A stretch of DNA of 64,000 bases from Enchytraeus crypticus (GCA_905160935.1 CAJHZI010000518.1:1112001-1176000); one strand, 5' to 3'; shown: positions 1 to 11,473, counted from the stretch's first letter. Notes: generated by a model from the sequence alone, not told the origin. Program-made: numbers and translations.

Positions 1-150
1 TGCGTGCAAGATTGTATTCAATTCAAAGTTATTATATTTTACTAAGACAACTAGATTGTTACGTAATAACACCACCACCTACTTCATATTGTTTATTTTA
101 TTTAATTATCTACGCGCATTGTCAGTACTATATATTTATCAGTAGGCCTA

Positions 151-280
<130 letters not shown>

Positions 281-292
281 AGACTATATATA

Positions 293-1079
293 CAGACTGG
301 GCGTAAAAAAAATAATCCCCTAGCGAAATAGCAATAACTTTAACAAAATTCAAAATATCTTTACAAAATTTTCGGAGCTTCTAGGGGAGGAAATTCTGCG
401 TATAACCTGCAAATTTGGAGAATATATTTTCAGTTGTTACGAAATTACAGCATTTCTACGAGAAAAGTGCAAAAATCAATTTTAACAAGGCTTTTTGAAA
501 TATCAGTTGTTCCTTTTTAGGTCAATAACGACCCTGAAAAGGGCCGTTTACTTAAGTAGTGGAATTTAAGCCTTCTCTATCTTGTTAGCTGCTCCAATAA
601 AAGGTGCTTAAAATTCTTTATTCTGTCGAAATTATACCTAACTTTTGAAGAAAATTTCTGGTACTTTTGCTTAAATTAGCCTTGTTAAAATTGATTTTAA
701 CACTTGCTTTTCCGGAGAAACGCTGTATAAAAATACAGCGTTTCTCCGAATATTACTTCTGAGTATATTTTTTCCAAATTTGCAGAATATTTGCAGAAGT
801 TCCTTCTCTAGACGCTACGAAAATTTTGTAAAACTATTTTTAGTTTTGTCGAAGTTATGAAGACTTTTGATGAAATAAGCCTTGTTAAAAATGATTTTTA
901 CACTTTTTTCGTAGAAACGCTGTAATATTGTTACTGCTCAAAAGATTTTCATCAAAATTGCAGGATACATGCAGACATTCCTCCTCTAGAAGCTCAAAAA
1001 ATGTTGTACTAATATTTTGAGTTTTGTTGAAGTTATTGAGATTTCGTTAGGGGATTATTTATTTTTTGCCCCAGTCTGT
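293..1079. mobile_element. Non-autonomous Tc1/mariner-like TIR element (MITE-like)
   Basis: The left end starts CAGACTGGGCGTAAAAAA, and the reverse complement of the right end starts CAGACTGGGGCAAAAAAT. Similarity continues inward for about 130 bp on both sides (CCCCTAGCGAAAT / CCCCTAACGAAAT, then GGAGCTTCTAGG-type blocks). The interior has further inverted blocks such as GGAGAAACGCTGTAT facing its complement near 710-750, and no coding frame. Both ends lie in TA-rich microsatellite, consistent with TA target choice. The terminal block and the internal ACCCTGAAAAGGGCCGTT block also occur in the transposase-bearing element at 59866-60828, so the two are related. Confidence 0.8.
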
Positions 1080-1085
1080 GTATAT

Positions 1086-1160
<75 letters not shown>
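1080..1160. repeat. (TA)n microsatellite
   Basis: Nearly pure TA run directly abutting the right end of the 293-1079 element, with one phase slip near 1096. It probably expanded from the TA-rich target site. Confidence 0.97.
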
Positions 1161-1168
<8 letters not shown>

Positions 1169-1494
1169 CCCAATATAACTAAGTAAGGCTTGATTTTGTT
1201 GTTATTGATTGTGCTGTTGCTGTTGTTGATGATGATGTTTATTATATTACAGTAAAATATTCTATGTCTCTAACGGTGATAAGGAAAGTGGCTGTGAAGC
1301 ATTTGAAAGCTGGTTAAAAAACTGTAATATTAAAGTTCACATTGTATTTGCAGCTAAGACACGATTGGATAATTCTAAAGAATAAACTGGGATCTGAACC
1401 ACCTCAGCTCCCTAGTCTTCTCCGAATGGGACATACACATGATGTTTAATTATATATTTCTATTTACATATATATTATATTTCTATATGCACAG

Positions 1495-2042
1495 GCATAT
1501 ACGTGCTGGTGGTTATCATGCTCTCCACAGCAACTCTTATGCTGATTGGACTTCTTCAGCGAGTCTACAATCTAGAAGATCGACCAGCACCGAAACTAAA
1601 CAAGTTCAAACAATACGTCATGTGTTTGAAGAATATCTCAATGTCTTTCAGAAAAGTAATCGAGACCAAGAAAACCGATGACGACCTGACACCGAGCACA
1701 AATAAAGCAGCTAGGAGTGCATTAGCAGCACTGCCAGTCCACGACGAGCTGCCAACAACTGCTTTCATAGGACCTGGAAAAGTCAAGAGCACCAGAAGGA
1801 AAGCCGTCGACGTGAAGAAGGCATGGTTTAAAAATATGAACAAGAAAACAGCGAATAAATGCGAGTCGCTGCTGTTCGTCATGCAGACACTCGTTGTACT
1901 TGTTCTAACAACTGGTTTGTTGTTGCTGTGGAGGTCTCATTCCAAACTGAAGCCTGAACCTCTGGGAGGTTTTGCTGAGATTGAAGATGCTACTTACTAT
2001 AAAAGTGATGAATATGATTATTCGGATATAAAGAGTCTTTGA
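1495..2042 (+). CDS. Last exon of a probable Cys-loop ligand-gated ion channel subunit
   Basis: An open exon follows a plausible acceptor (TTCTATATGCACAG before 1495) and ends with TGA at 2040-2042. It encodes about 181 residues: a hydrophobic segment (VLVVIMLSTATLMLIGLL) resembling transmembrane helix 3 of nicotinic-type receptors, the motif RVYNLEDRPAPKLN at the place where family members carry an HHR/RP sequence, a ~90-residue polar basic loop, a second hydrophobic helix (VMQTLVVLVLTTGLLLLW) like TM4, and a short acidic C-terminus. The order TM3, cytoplasmic loop, TM4, stop is the layout of Cys-loop receptor 3' exons. The ligand-binding part lies outside the window, so subunit type and ligand cannot be given. 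Another two-helix membrane protein is possible. Confidence 0.6.
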
Positions 2043-2309
2043 ATCATTTTACGATGGAATCTCTCGTTTGTGAGAATCATGCTGTCTTCTCTATCGAATG
2101 CACCTAAGATATTTTAATATTTCATGCTCATTTATTTAATATTTACTTTTTATATATTTATTTCTCATTGAGAACTGGATCATCCCTCACTCTAGTCTGA
2201 CTGCTGCTTTGGTTGGTCGTCATTTGCGTCTGCACATTGTCGCGCGGAGCTAGCCTAATTTGTAAGTGATAAGGTATGAAGTCTTCAACTATAATGTCAT
2301 ATCAATTTA

Positions 2310-2450
2310 AAGAATCCATTTTTGTACTAAAACATGGATAACTTCGGTCCTATTCAGAATATAACCACAAAATTCGGTGAGCTTGTAGCAAAACACCTCG
2401 CCTACGGACGATTAGAATTTCATAACGAAATGAATTCCAGTTTAGCTAGA
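2310..2450. repeat. Degenerate end of a Tc1/mariner-like element
   Basis: This segment contains a block beginning ATGGATAACTTCGGTCC, then ACAAAATTCGGTGAGCTTGTAGC and GAATTTCATAACG. It aligns by eye with the right TIR of the element at 59866-60828 (TTGGATAACTCAGGTTCC, ACAAAATTTGGTCAGTTTGTGGC). No partner end was found nearby, so it is a solitary relic. The open frame through it (2334-2693) is probably not a gene. Confidence 0.5.
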
Positions 2451-2960
2451 GTCAGGATACAGTATTATGCATCACATGTGCTACTCATAGTACAACTGAA
2501 GCGTGTAACTGTAATTACAACAATAGAAGATAGATCTACGGACCTACGGTGTTATCTTCTTTTAATCAGAAGCTATCAGCGAAAAGCTGAGGTAAACCTA
2601 GATGAGCCCGCTGCAAGGTGTCTCCTTATGACACTGTCGTGCCTGTCTTCACAACCAGTCAGATTTATCCAATCGGGGTCTAATAGCTATTGATTTCTGC
2701 AACTTCAAAGGATTAATCTGTACAAGTTACATAATTATCAATAATTAAATAACGCCATGTTCAACAGAATATCGATCAGATCACACAAACATAGGTGAAC
2801 AGCTATACAATAATTTGATTTTAACGCAGTACATATTAGTCGAGTGTGAGTTAGCGAAGAAATAATTAATAAGAGATAATTATTGAGAATATTAACAACA
2901 GCGTGTCATTATTACAAATGTCTCATATAATTATATAATAGACTATGTAACATTCGATTA

Positions 2961-3113
2961 CTATGTTTGATTGGTAATGTGACAGTCATTGATTGGTTGA
3001 ATGAGCCGCTCTAGAATGAGATGTATGACGTGATTCTGTTCTATGCTCAACTCTGACCACAGTTCTGTCTGTAGACTCTTCATCGACTCCACGTCATTAC
3101 CCTGGCAAGCCAT
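2961..3113 (-). CDS. F8A: HAP40 exon 10 (3' terminal)
   Basis: Acceptor TTGTTGTACAG|, then MACQGNDVESMKSLQTELWS and a helical tail, ending in TAG at 2961-2963. It provides the last 50 residues. No strong AATAAA was identified downstream. Confidence 0.88.
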   Translation of the reverse strand: MACQGNDVESMKSLQTELWSELSIEQNHVIHLILERLIQPINDCHITNQT

Positions 3114-4430
3114 CTGTACAACAACAACCACGTCCTACTTAAACCATCCGTCCTACTTAAACCATCCAGTAGAATGACAATAATAAGAGCAATATCTACA
3201 ACACGCAACGCTACCATATCTCGTGAAATAGGGATAAGTAGAATATTGCTGGAGAAATGCAGTCGATATTCACATTTGAAGCGACAATAGGTTAGAGGCA
3301 CTTAAGGTTTAATGAAAATGTATGATGTTAATACTGATCACGTTCAAGCGATGTGGACAGCTGAGCATGGTCGTAAAGACTAAACTATTTTTAAAGCAAA
3401 CACCACTGAAAAGCTGCCGGCAATACAAGTGAACTGATTTATTAGGGCATTTTGCTGACATATCGAATGACTATAATTAATAAATCATACACGAATCTTC
3501 AGAAACTAAATTAGTATTTTTCATTGAACAAAGGTATCGTTTTATCATTTGGCTGGAGCCAGTGGCGATGTCGTTAAGCTATTCGACCGCGGATCAGTAT
3601 GTGCGAAGTTCAAATTCTGGGCTCGTCCTTCACTGACATTGCCTTCGAGTGAGGAAACTGACGTAAACTTTAGCTTTACCAGCTTCTAAGTATAAAAGAC
3701 AAAATCTTTGCGATAATGAAGTGACTGATTTGCGAAGGACTTGATTGACCACTGTCATAAGAAAGTTAGTTATTTATTGCTATTTCTTGAAGTGACCATC
3801 CATCTAGCTGTGTACTACGTACACTACTAAAGGGTATAAGTTACCACAAGAGACTGTAGCAGTAGAAAGAGATCCTCTGTCAGATAGCTTGCTACAATGT
3901 CTTCATCTTTCGCATGCCATGCATACTTCTCCAGTATCTGAGCGTACTTAGGTTTTATGCGCTGTGGTGTAGGCTGCAAGTAATAATGAATTATCTTTAT
4001 TGATTACAAATGTTTAACACTAATACATAAGAATTAATAGCTAGAAAACTACAGTTATGCTAAATGGCTAGTATAAATAATTAATCTCATTAAATGAGGA
4101 ACAGAATTTTATTATAGGACTTCGTTTTGGCGAAGATTAAATCTTGAAAACGCTGTAACTACATTATACAACTTAATCTAACTTTCCCAAAGTTAGATTT
4201 TGGAATATAATTCGTTGAAGGAACTATTTTACAAAAATCCTAAAATCAGAACCAGTGTGAGATAAATAAGGTTGAACATAATCTTAGTTATAAGACATTT
4301 ACTACCCTGCCACGATTATTTACAAATATATTGCGATACTCGTATATCGTTACAGCGAATAATTGATGAGCAGAAAAAGACACTTTATACATAACATCTC
4401 GCTTGGGTTATATATATATATATGTATATG

Positions 4431-4501
<71 letters not shown>

Positions 4502-7500
4502 TGATCAATAAGCATAACGTCAGACTCATCACCCCACGCTAAATCTTAGACATATAGGAAAGGTTACACTAGGTACACATGGACAGAACGATAAAAATAG
4601 CAAAGTCAACAATTAACATCAGATATTGTATGCATTCGACCTGCAGCAGTAGCAAAAGTAGAACTCTAGTGACTTCACAGCGTGTCAGGACGTCACGATA
4701 CGCTCCTACGAGTTTAACTGTGTCAGGGTGTAGCGTGTGCGTGAGATCCTCCATAGCAGTCAGCGTATCGAGAGCTCCTTCGTAGTCTTCTATCAACAAT
4801 CATCCACACAGAAAACAGTGTCACAAATGTCCTTCGTTAATAGCTACAGTGTCACAAATGTCTTTCATTAATAGCTACAGTGTCACAAATGCCTTTCATT
4901 AATAGCCAGAGTGTCACAAATGTCTTTCATTAATAGCTACAGTGTCACAAATGCCTTTCATTAATAGCTACAGTGTCACAAATGTCTTACGTTAATAGCT
5001 ACAGAGTCACAAATGTCTTTCATTAATAGTTACAGTCACAAATGTCGTTCATTAATAGCTACAGTGACGCAAATGCCTTTCATTAATAGCTACAGTGTCA
5101 CAAATGCCTTTCATTAATAGCCAGAGTGTCACAAATGTCTTTCATTAATAGCTACAGTGTCACAAATGCCTTTCATTAATAGCTACAGTGTCACAAATGT
5201 CTTACGTTAATAGCTACAGAGTCACAAATGTCTTTCATTAATAGTTACAGTCACAAATGTCGTTCATTAATAGCTACAGTGACGCAAATGCCTTTCATTA
5301 ATAGCTACAGTGTCACAAATTCCTTTCATTAATAGCTACAGACTACATAGTATACTGTGATACGAAATTACGAATACCTAGGATAAATACAACGATATAG
5401 GGGCAAAAATTTCCCACCCCTAACGCGACTGAAGATTTCTCCCTAAAAGTGTAACCCTTTCTCTTACCCCATCAATACAGACATAAATGCGTCTTTCTCT
5501 TAAGCGCTCTATAAAATGGCAAGTTCAATGTTAATACTTCTACCCATAGTGGGCTCTTATGCTTCAGCAGGAGTACTACATCGATAAACGTGTTAACCCC
5601 TACAAAAAAAGCAATGCTTTGTCCACATCTTAACGCAGCCTATTTATTGCTAGTTTCAGTGCGCCTCCACACTTCTGGTTTAGTCGTCTCGTACAATATG
5701 TAAAATTTATGGTTATCTGGTCTTCAACAGCTCCAACGCAACGTGAAACACACCCAGACATACATAAATACTAAGCAATATTAGGCCTACTTACTTGCGA
5801 CAACATGCTAAGTGATGTATGTGTGTCCCTGACTTCAACCTCAGAGGAGGAAAAGAGTTAAACCATTACATATATATGTAGATTGCGTATATTATACACA
5901 CATACAAATTTGTCATGTATGATGACTATTCAAGAAAATAAAAATGACCTTTATTTTACAACTGATGAAGGACATGCTTTGTCTACTTACTGGTAACGAT
6001 CATGACTGATACGATGTTCTCAAGAGCCTCCAGGCTTAGAAGTGGATTCTATAACAGAATGTGCGGATAATCATTAGTCAGCTTTAGTATAACTCCTAGG
6101 TACCAAACACAAAAAAGTAGTCACAAAAAAGTTTAAGCAAAAACTAAAAATTTTGATACGACTAGATGGCGATGAAGCCATCAAAAATAACATTTACATA
6201 CGAGTTAAAATGACGCTGTAGTTAATAAGCGTTTAATAAAATCATTTATTCATCCATTTATGAAGTCACGAATCACAGAGTGATTGCATTGTGGCCGTGT
6301 GGAAGAAATTCAAACAACATTCCAATTTGCACGGCGTGCGTGAGAAAAAGTTTGAACTACTTATAGCGCATAAAAACCAGGACGCTTGTATAGTTTAGGA
6401 AAACAAGGATGCTTCGCCCGATAAGCATCTGGATTGTGAAACTGATCTGTGTGGACTCCAGAAAATTGGAGTCACATTTCAACAATTCAACAGATGTCGA
6501 CTTCTGTTGAAGGTTGTGTAGACGACTCAAGTTCTCAGGACGAAGATCAAAAGAGGAGACATTGAAATCCATTGAAGCATGATTCCAGTTTTTCAAGATT
6601 TTATCGATAAAAAATTTGATTTCTACGGGAATAGAGTCACATGAAAGGTCTTTCTGGACCTCTAATTTTATATATAGTGAAACTAGATTTTTCCGGCTTG
6701 ATGTGGTGATATCTACATAACATCCTACTCCCCCATCACTAATTCGGTAGAATTCCTATAAGAAACTGCAAGAATGGGGAGCAATGATTAAGGTGCGAGT
6801 TCGGAGAGAGAGAGAGATTATTTTAATTCCAAGCTTCAATGCTAGGTGGTACGAGCCAATGGGAGACGCGGGCAAACATTTACCTGTACTTGAATTTCTA
6901 CAGCTCGTTGATAATGCTGCACAGCCTCACCAGGTTGTCCAATGTCCTGTCAATTAAATGCATAGCATAGACTCTAACATTACACTCTAGCTGAAGCCAG
7001 TGGCGATGACGGTAAGATATCCAATTGCGAATCATTATGAGTGTGGGGTTCAAATCCTGCGCCCTCCCGTCACTGATATCGCTTGCGAGAGGTGAAACTA
7101 ACGCTAGCATCAGCTCTACGGCGTTTTTTACTCTGAAAACTCATACCGGACAGCTTAAAATAACTATTTCGTAACCATGAACTCTGCCAGCAGGAACAAG
7201 CAGTGTATTCAATCAATGCACTCTTAACGAGCCAGTTGATCTTAAGTATGATCCTAAACTAAGAAAGTATTTGGCTATTATCAAAAGCTGACTTACATGT
7301 CATTCAATTCGGTTTAAATAGTAGACGACCTGGACAAAGAAAAAAAGTAATGGCCTTCCTTTGCCCGACCTTCTCCGTAACCTTGTTAATCACGGCTAGA
7401 CATCGATGCAATATTATGCTATATTTCTTTGAAAGAAAAATGAAAGTTAAGCCTTCATCAATATAAAAAAATTTATAAAATACGATCTCAGTCCACACCA

Positions 7501-10500
7501 TTAAACCTGTTACTCTAGAGAGTAATCACATTTAATTAAATTATTACTGTCAGCCCAAGTAGATAAGGAGTAAATTACATTAGGCTCAGTATTTCTGCAA
7601 TAACATTATTTTATTTTCACAAAGAAAAGCCGAGCCAAAAGTCTAAAGTAGAGAGAATGTGAGAGCTTGTCAGTTGAATAACTAAGTAAAAGAAAAGGAA
7701 CATAAACACAAAAAACAAAAAATAATAAATAAGAACATAATCACAAATATATTGAACTTAATAAATATATCAATCAAACATTAGTACAGGAACAGCTGAA
7801 CTTAACTATGACCAATTAAAATAGTATAGTTGAAAAATTCACTTTCAGTGATAGTTCTCTGTCTGAAAATGACAGCCTGCCACTATTAGAGCTTCAGGCC
7901 TGTATCAACTCTGAGGACGAAGTCAAGCTGCACACAAATATATTGTAGATGTGTTTTACACAAAATTATTAAGAAAGGTACCTTTAAGATATCTCCAAGC
8001 TGAATGGATACACAGGAAGCCAGAGAAGTTTGTTTGTTCTCCAGATACACCTAAACACCCATAGACAGAAATAACTTGTTGCATTGTCAAAAATTACAGG
8101 TACCATGAAATTAACAGAAATTGCTATATATGAATACTGCAGTGATCACATTCCATTATTCACAATTTGTTTTACATAAGCTTTAGGAATTTTCGTATCA
8201 TGTCTCAATATGCTCCCCTATATCTACGATCTCTTGCAACTGCTTCTAAAGACTCAAGCAACTAGGCAACCAAACTTTTATCACAATTTTGAGGTAAAAA
8301 TAACTCCACTAAACATTTACTCTATATGAAGATCTATAATTAATTAAAACTTATTCATTACCATTGTAATTTACTGCAATTGTTAAAATAATCGCCATCC
8401 TCAGCTTCTCTTGAATCCCAGTTCGACTACTTACTTATTTATGATTAATTTAATTATTCAATTATGTTAATTATTAAATGAGTATTTAATAAATATACAT
8501 AATATTGATCTTGATAGTACTTGCAAGGCTGATTATGCCACCTACAATTGCTGGGCTGCACTACTCAAATTTTGGAAACATTAAAGATCTCTGGAAAAAT
8601 TTATTTATAATACTAACAGTACTGGGTCAGAAGGCACCTACATGCTCTTTTAAAGAATCATTTAGACAGCTTTAAAGGTTCTGGAAGGCTACTACTTCAA
8701 TCCTTTCTATGGTTCATCGTATAGCTGGCATAAAGCTCTGACACATGATTATCCTTCCGCTGGCCCAAATGAGCATCCATCATTTGCTGACTGATCTGGA
8801 CTTTGAACCAAGGAGACTTGCGTCCGAGACGAACACTATAACCGTAACGCCATTCCCCTCCCCTAAGTATACTAAGTCTGACACACTAACTAATAATTCT
8901 GTTCTCCTTTCATTGAAGAAATTTGAGCAGACTAGACTAATAATTCTTACTAATTATTATTTATTTAAATTAGAAAATTTATAAGCAATAAATTTATCAC
9001 AATTTGAATTCATATATGTTGATAAAATGGGCAGTATAGCACTACTTTTTACAATCTTAATTAGACAAAGAACAAATTAGTCATTTAGACATTAATTTAA
9101 AGATTTCTGAATTACACAGTTTGTATCTTACTCTCTCTGCAGTTTAACTAGCGCATTAAGCGCCCAATTTCTAACTTCATTATTTTCAAATAAATTACCG
9201 ATTGAGAAGCTAACAAGGGCAAAAGAGTCCGTAGATACTAAGAAATGCAACTGACATACCCTGATGGCATGACTGCAGCAGTTGATAGCGGCCAGCAGAT
9301 GTTCCTGAAAGCTTGGACAGTTGTAGTCGATCACGCTGTGTTCTGCCTCCAAGAAATAGGAACAAGCTTCCCTGAGAGCTTGAGCTTCGGCACACCAATT
9401 AGACAGAGAGTGCTCGCATCTAGGTCAAGCATTACGACAATGCATTTCTAGGTCAACCAGTTCGACAAAGAACAAAAAATAGAGTTTAGAATACAAATTC
9501 CTACTGTCTCAGGAACAGAGATCATAAAAGAACATAAGCTTTTGATCAAAAGCTTTTTAAAACTCAGCATATTTATGTACGTAATGAGGTTACGAGGAAA
9601 ATATGTTTATCTTTACACATACCTGGCCTGCGCAAGGTTGCAAAATCCAGCATATTGTGACGATTCTTGCATTCTAAGAAGTTTTGCTAGAGCACCTAAA
9701 ATATTAATAACATCATGCTTATTACAGTTTATAATAAAATATTTCTTCAGAATTGGTAATTTACTATAAAAAGCATTACGTAAAATTCAAAGAAGGCATC
9801 ATGTGCAGTGAAACATATGTTTGGCTTATCCGGTGACTACAATGAAAAATGAATGAGTTTTTTGAATCTATAGTCTACCGGCTGCTACAGAAATGAAACC
9901 TTAACAGATATATTACAACAATTTCAGCTGAATGAAAACTTGAAGCCTTAATAGAATTAAAACCTACTATTTGTATACATGACAGAAATCCACAAACATT
10001 TAGAGGTTTCTGGGCCCATAGATAAACCCTGCTAGACTGCAGTTTTGCTGAAAGGTTAGGGTTAATTTTCAGCTAATGTCATCTTATAATTAGAATCATT
10101 TAAGAACATCACATCAACCACCTGATTACCATTAAATAACAACTACAGCAAAAGTTGAATCTCAGAGGAACTATAGAAGAGTGGAGCATTTCAGATAAAA
10201 CTAAAGAGAATCAAGATTATAACATACATCCGTATTGCTCATTTGTTTATTTATTTTTGTAATAAATGTGGGTTTAACGTCAAGGTCAGAAGCCCAAAGG
10301 CTTTCGCTTCAAGACATCAGGTGTAGTGGGGTACACTGAAAGGAGAATAGCCGATATGGGAATTGATCCCAGGACCGCAGGAACAGCCATTTAAAATCTC
10401 ATACCATTACCAATCGCACTTACATACTGAGCCATTGGGACTTTCATTTTAATTATTTACTCACTACATGTAGCCCGATCCTCGTTAAACTGAGATTCAA

Positions 10501-11473
10501 GTGAAGATGATGATGATGATGACTACTTGCATGTATATCTTTATTTTCCCACAGTATTGTTCATCTTTGTGTCACAAAATAATAGAATCGCTAGCAATAA
10601 ATTGAAACTAGTAATAATAAGTAATAATAGTAATAATAATGATGATGAAAATAATAATAAAAAGTAGCAATGACAATAATAATAGTAAGATGTTTAAATA
10701 GACATTTAACAAGACAAAGACCTTCACCAATTGATGTAAGGTTTCTCTGAATGACTGACAGCTCTATTAACTTCTATTTAAACAGTTATTGTCTTCATAC
10801 TTGTCAATATTTTAAGTCAACAAATCTCCTAATAATAATCTGCATAATATTAAAAAATAAAGAAACTCTCACCAAACTGTTCACTGCCTTCCGCAACATT
10901 TGGTTTCTTCAGAAATCTCCTACAATAGATCAGTATCATATGTCCTAACAATACTGACAACTCATAGTACCATTTTTTATCATGGTTAGTATGCAATAAT
11001 TTAAACTAATCAAACTTAAAACTTTAAACTTGGCCAGAGATTACAAACTAATCTCTGCCCAAAGCCAGATTTAAGGTTACAAGGAACTTGTTTTTAACAA
11101 CACATTTAAAAACAATGTCTACACTACAATATTTTAGTTGGAAAGTCTGCAGCACCCCAATAATTATCAAAGTGCATAATATAGATTGGATACATATGAT
11201 CTTTGTAAAAAGAAGATAGAACAAATGAAAAATTCAAGGGGTAAGGGTAAAAATACAAATAATTATATCTTAACAAATGAAAATTAATCATAACAACAGC
11301 AGAGATCAGATCTAGTTTCAATCAGAAATCTAAGATATGGAATGTGCTCAAGAAAAAATAAAAATATATTAGAGCCTAACTACTTGCAGCTGTATAACAA
11401 GCAAGATTTCATACTTCTTAAGTTTATTCGAGATGTTTCTATATTGCTGAAGAACGTCCACGTCTTTTTCCAT
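2961..11473 (-). CDS. F8A: HAP40 / F8A-type protein (40 kDa huntingtin-associated protein), 10 coding exons
   Basis: Ten exons on the minus strand join in phase to 319 codons plus stop. In transcript order: 11473-11415, 10919-10873, 9695-9623, 9419-9260, 8050-7982, 6946-6884, 6048-5991, 4789-4641, 3973-3845, 3113-2961. All introns are GT-AG. HAP40 is an all-helical TPR-like protein that binds and stabilises huntingtin and acts as a Rab5 effector on early endosomes. Recognisable blocks are ISNKLKKRFLKKPNVAE at the N-terminus, CPSFQEHLLAAINCCSHAIR in the middle, a TPR-like GEAVQHYQRAVEIQVQ, the block DYEGALDTLTAMEDL, a run of leucines before PTP, EKYAW, and LFLLLQSLV near the end. Length is a little under the ~370 residues of the mammalian protein. 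The start is the first ATG (11473), which places the conserved KLKKRFL block after 16 residues. Introns carry SINEs, a TA tract and a minisatellite. Confidence 0.93.
3548..3682 (+). repeat. SINE-B copy (tRNA-like head)
   Basis: Consensus-like head GGAGCCAGTGGCGATGTCG, then GCGGATCAGTATGTGCG and a B-box-like GTTCAAATTCTGG, then TTCACTGACATTGCC. The same sequence recurs at 6985-7130, 21482-21604 (reversed) and 26430-26570. The spacing of A- and B-box-like motifs suggests a tRNA-derived SINE. Confidence 0.75.
3845..3973 (-). CDS. F8A: HAP40 exon 9
   Basis: A 129 bp phase-0 exon, acceptor ACTTGCAG| and donor CTTGTG|GTAACT. It encodes PTPQRIKPKYAQILEKYAW and continues to LFLLLQSLV, two family-typical blocks. 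Confidence 0.92.
4408..4503. repeat. (TA)n microsatellite
   Basis: TA/TG-rich dinucleotide tract within HAP40 intron 8. The open frame over it (IYIYIY) is not a gene. Confidence 0.96.
4641..4789 (-). CDS. F8A: HAP40 exon 8
   Basis: A 149 bp exon, acceptor TTGTTGATAG| and donor CTGCTGCAG|GTCGAA. It encodes DYEGALDTLTAMEDLTH through a leucine-rich end. The 31 bp tandem array begins only about 26 bp upstream of its acceptor. Confidence 0.9.
4816..5345. repeat. 31 bp minisatellite with higher-order structure
   Basis: About 17 tandem copies of a unit like GTGTCACAAATGTCTTTCAT + TAATAGCTACA (31 bp). A seven-unit block repeats as a whole with a period of about 215 bp: the diagnostic AATAGCCAGAG, CTTACGTTAATAG, TAATAGTTACAGTCAC and GTGACGCAAATGCC variants occur in the same order from 4881 and again from 5096. 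It lies inside a HAP40 intron, ending 26 bp from the exon 8 acceptor. Confidence 0.96.
5991..6048 (-). CDS. F8A: HAP40 exon 7
   Basis: A 58 bp exon, acceptor CTGTTATAG| and donor GTTACCA|GTAAGT (phase 1). It encodes NPLLSLEALENIVSVMIVT. Confidence 0.88.
6884..6946 (-). CDS. F8A: HAP40 exon 6
   Basis: A 63 bp phase-0 exon, acceptor ATTGACAG| and donor GTACAG|GTAAAT. It encodes one TPR-like helix, DIGQPGEAVQHYQRAVEIQV, plus a Q. A SINE-B copy follows within about 35 bp in the upstream intron. Confidence 0.9.
6985..7130 (+). repeat. SINE-B copy
   Basis: Contains GAAGCCAGTGGCGATGACGG, GGGTTCAAATCCTGCGC and CCGTCACTGATATCGC, matching the copies at 3548, 21482 and 26430. It lies in the HAP40 intron just upstream of exon 6. 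Confidence 0.75.
7982..8050 (-). CDS. F8A: HAP40 exon 5
   Basis: A 69 bp phase-0 exon, acceptor GGGTGTTTAG| and donor TTAAAG|GTACCT. It encodes VYLENKQTSLASCVSIQLGD and then ILK. Confidence 0.9.
9260..9419 (-). CDS. F8A: HAP40 exon 4
   Basis: A 160 bp exon, acceptor GACCTAG| and donor CATCAGG|GTATGT. It encodes the segment ending CPSFQEHLLAAINCCSHAIR. The frame stays open 43 codons past the donor to 9128, so an intron-retained product is conceivable, but exon 5 supplies the conserved continuation (VYLENKQ). Confidence 0.9.
9623..9695 (-). CDS. F8A: HAP40 exon 3
   Basis: A 73 bp exon, acceptor TATTTTAG| and donor GCCAG|GTATGT. It encodes ALAKLLRMQESSQYAGFC and then NLAQA, a helix pair in the TPR-like solenoid. 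Confidence 0.9.
10235..10445 (-). repeat. tRNA-like SINE (fourth type, single copy seen)
   Basis: Read on the minus strand it begins near CCCAATGGCTCAGTATGTAA (A-box-like) and has GGGATCAATTCCC (B-box-like) about 60 bp later. No second copy was recognised in this window, so the family assignment is tentative. Confidence 0.45.
10468..10525 (+). repeat. SINE-C 3' end with (GAT)n tail
   Basis: GATCCTCGTTAAACTGAGAT followed by TCAAGTGAAG and GATGATGATGAT. The same 3' end is seen at 47795-47895 and 53905-54192, and reversed at 48362 and 52558. Confidence 0.6.
10873..10919 (-). CDS. F8A: HAP40 exon 2
   Basis: A 47 bp exon between CTATTGTAG| and CAGTTTG|GTGAGA. It encodes RFLKKPNVAEGSEQF, the most conserved N-terminal block of the family. 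Confidence 0.9.
11415..11473 (-). CDS. F8A: HAP40 exon 1 (coding part)
   Basis: ATG at 11473 opens MEKDVDVLQQYRNISNKLK, and the exon ends at AAGAA|GTATGA (phase 2). The 5' UTR and promoter were not recognised in the AT-rich sequence to the right. Confidence 0.88.

Noticed and set aside
1255-1385. A 41-residue frame (NGDKESGCEAFESWLK...) after a possible acceptor upstream of the Cys-loop exon
   Set aside because: It ends in a stop and does not resemble any part of a Cys-loop receptor; no donor or family match was found.
3060-3300. Minus-strand 73-residue ORF (MPLTYCRFKCEYRLHFS...)
   Set aside because: It overlaps HAP40 exon 10 and its upstream intron in another frame and has no family features.
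4816-5345. Possible CRISPR array (regular ~31 bp repeats)
   Set aside because: The units are contiguous and similar over their whole length with no unique spacers, and the sequence is an animal intron.
9128-9259. Coding sequence continuing HAP40 exon 4 (VSTDSFALVSFSIGNL)
   Set aside because: The conserved continuation VYLENKQ is in exon 5 (7982-8050) and joins in phase at a good GT donor, so the read-through frame is probably intronic.
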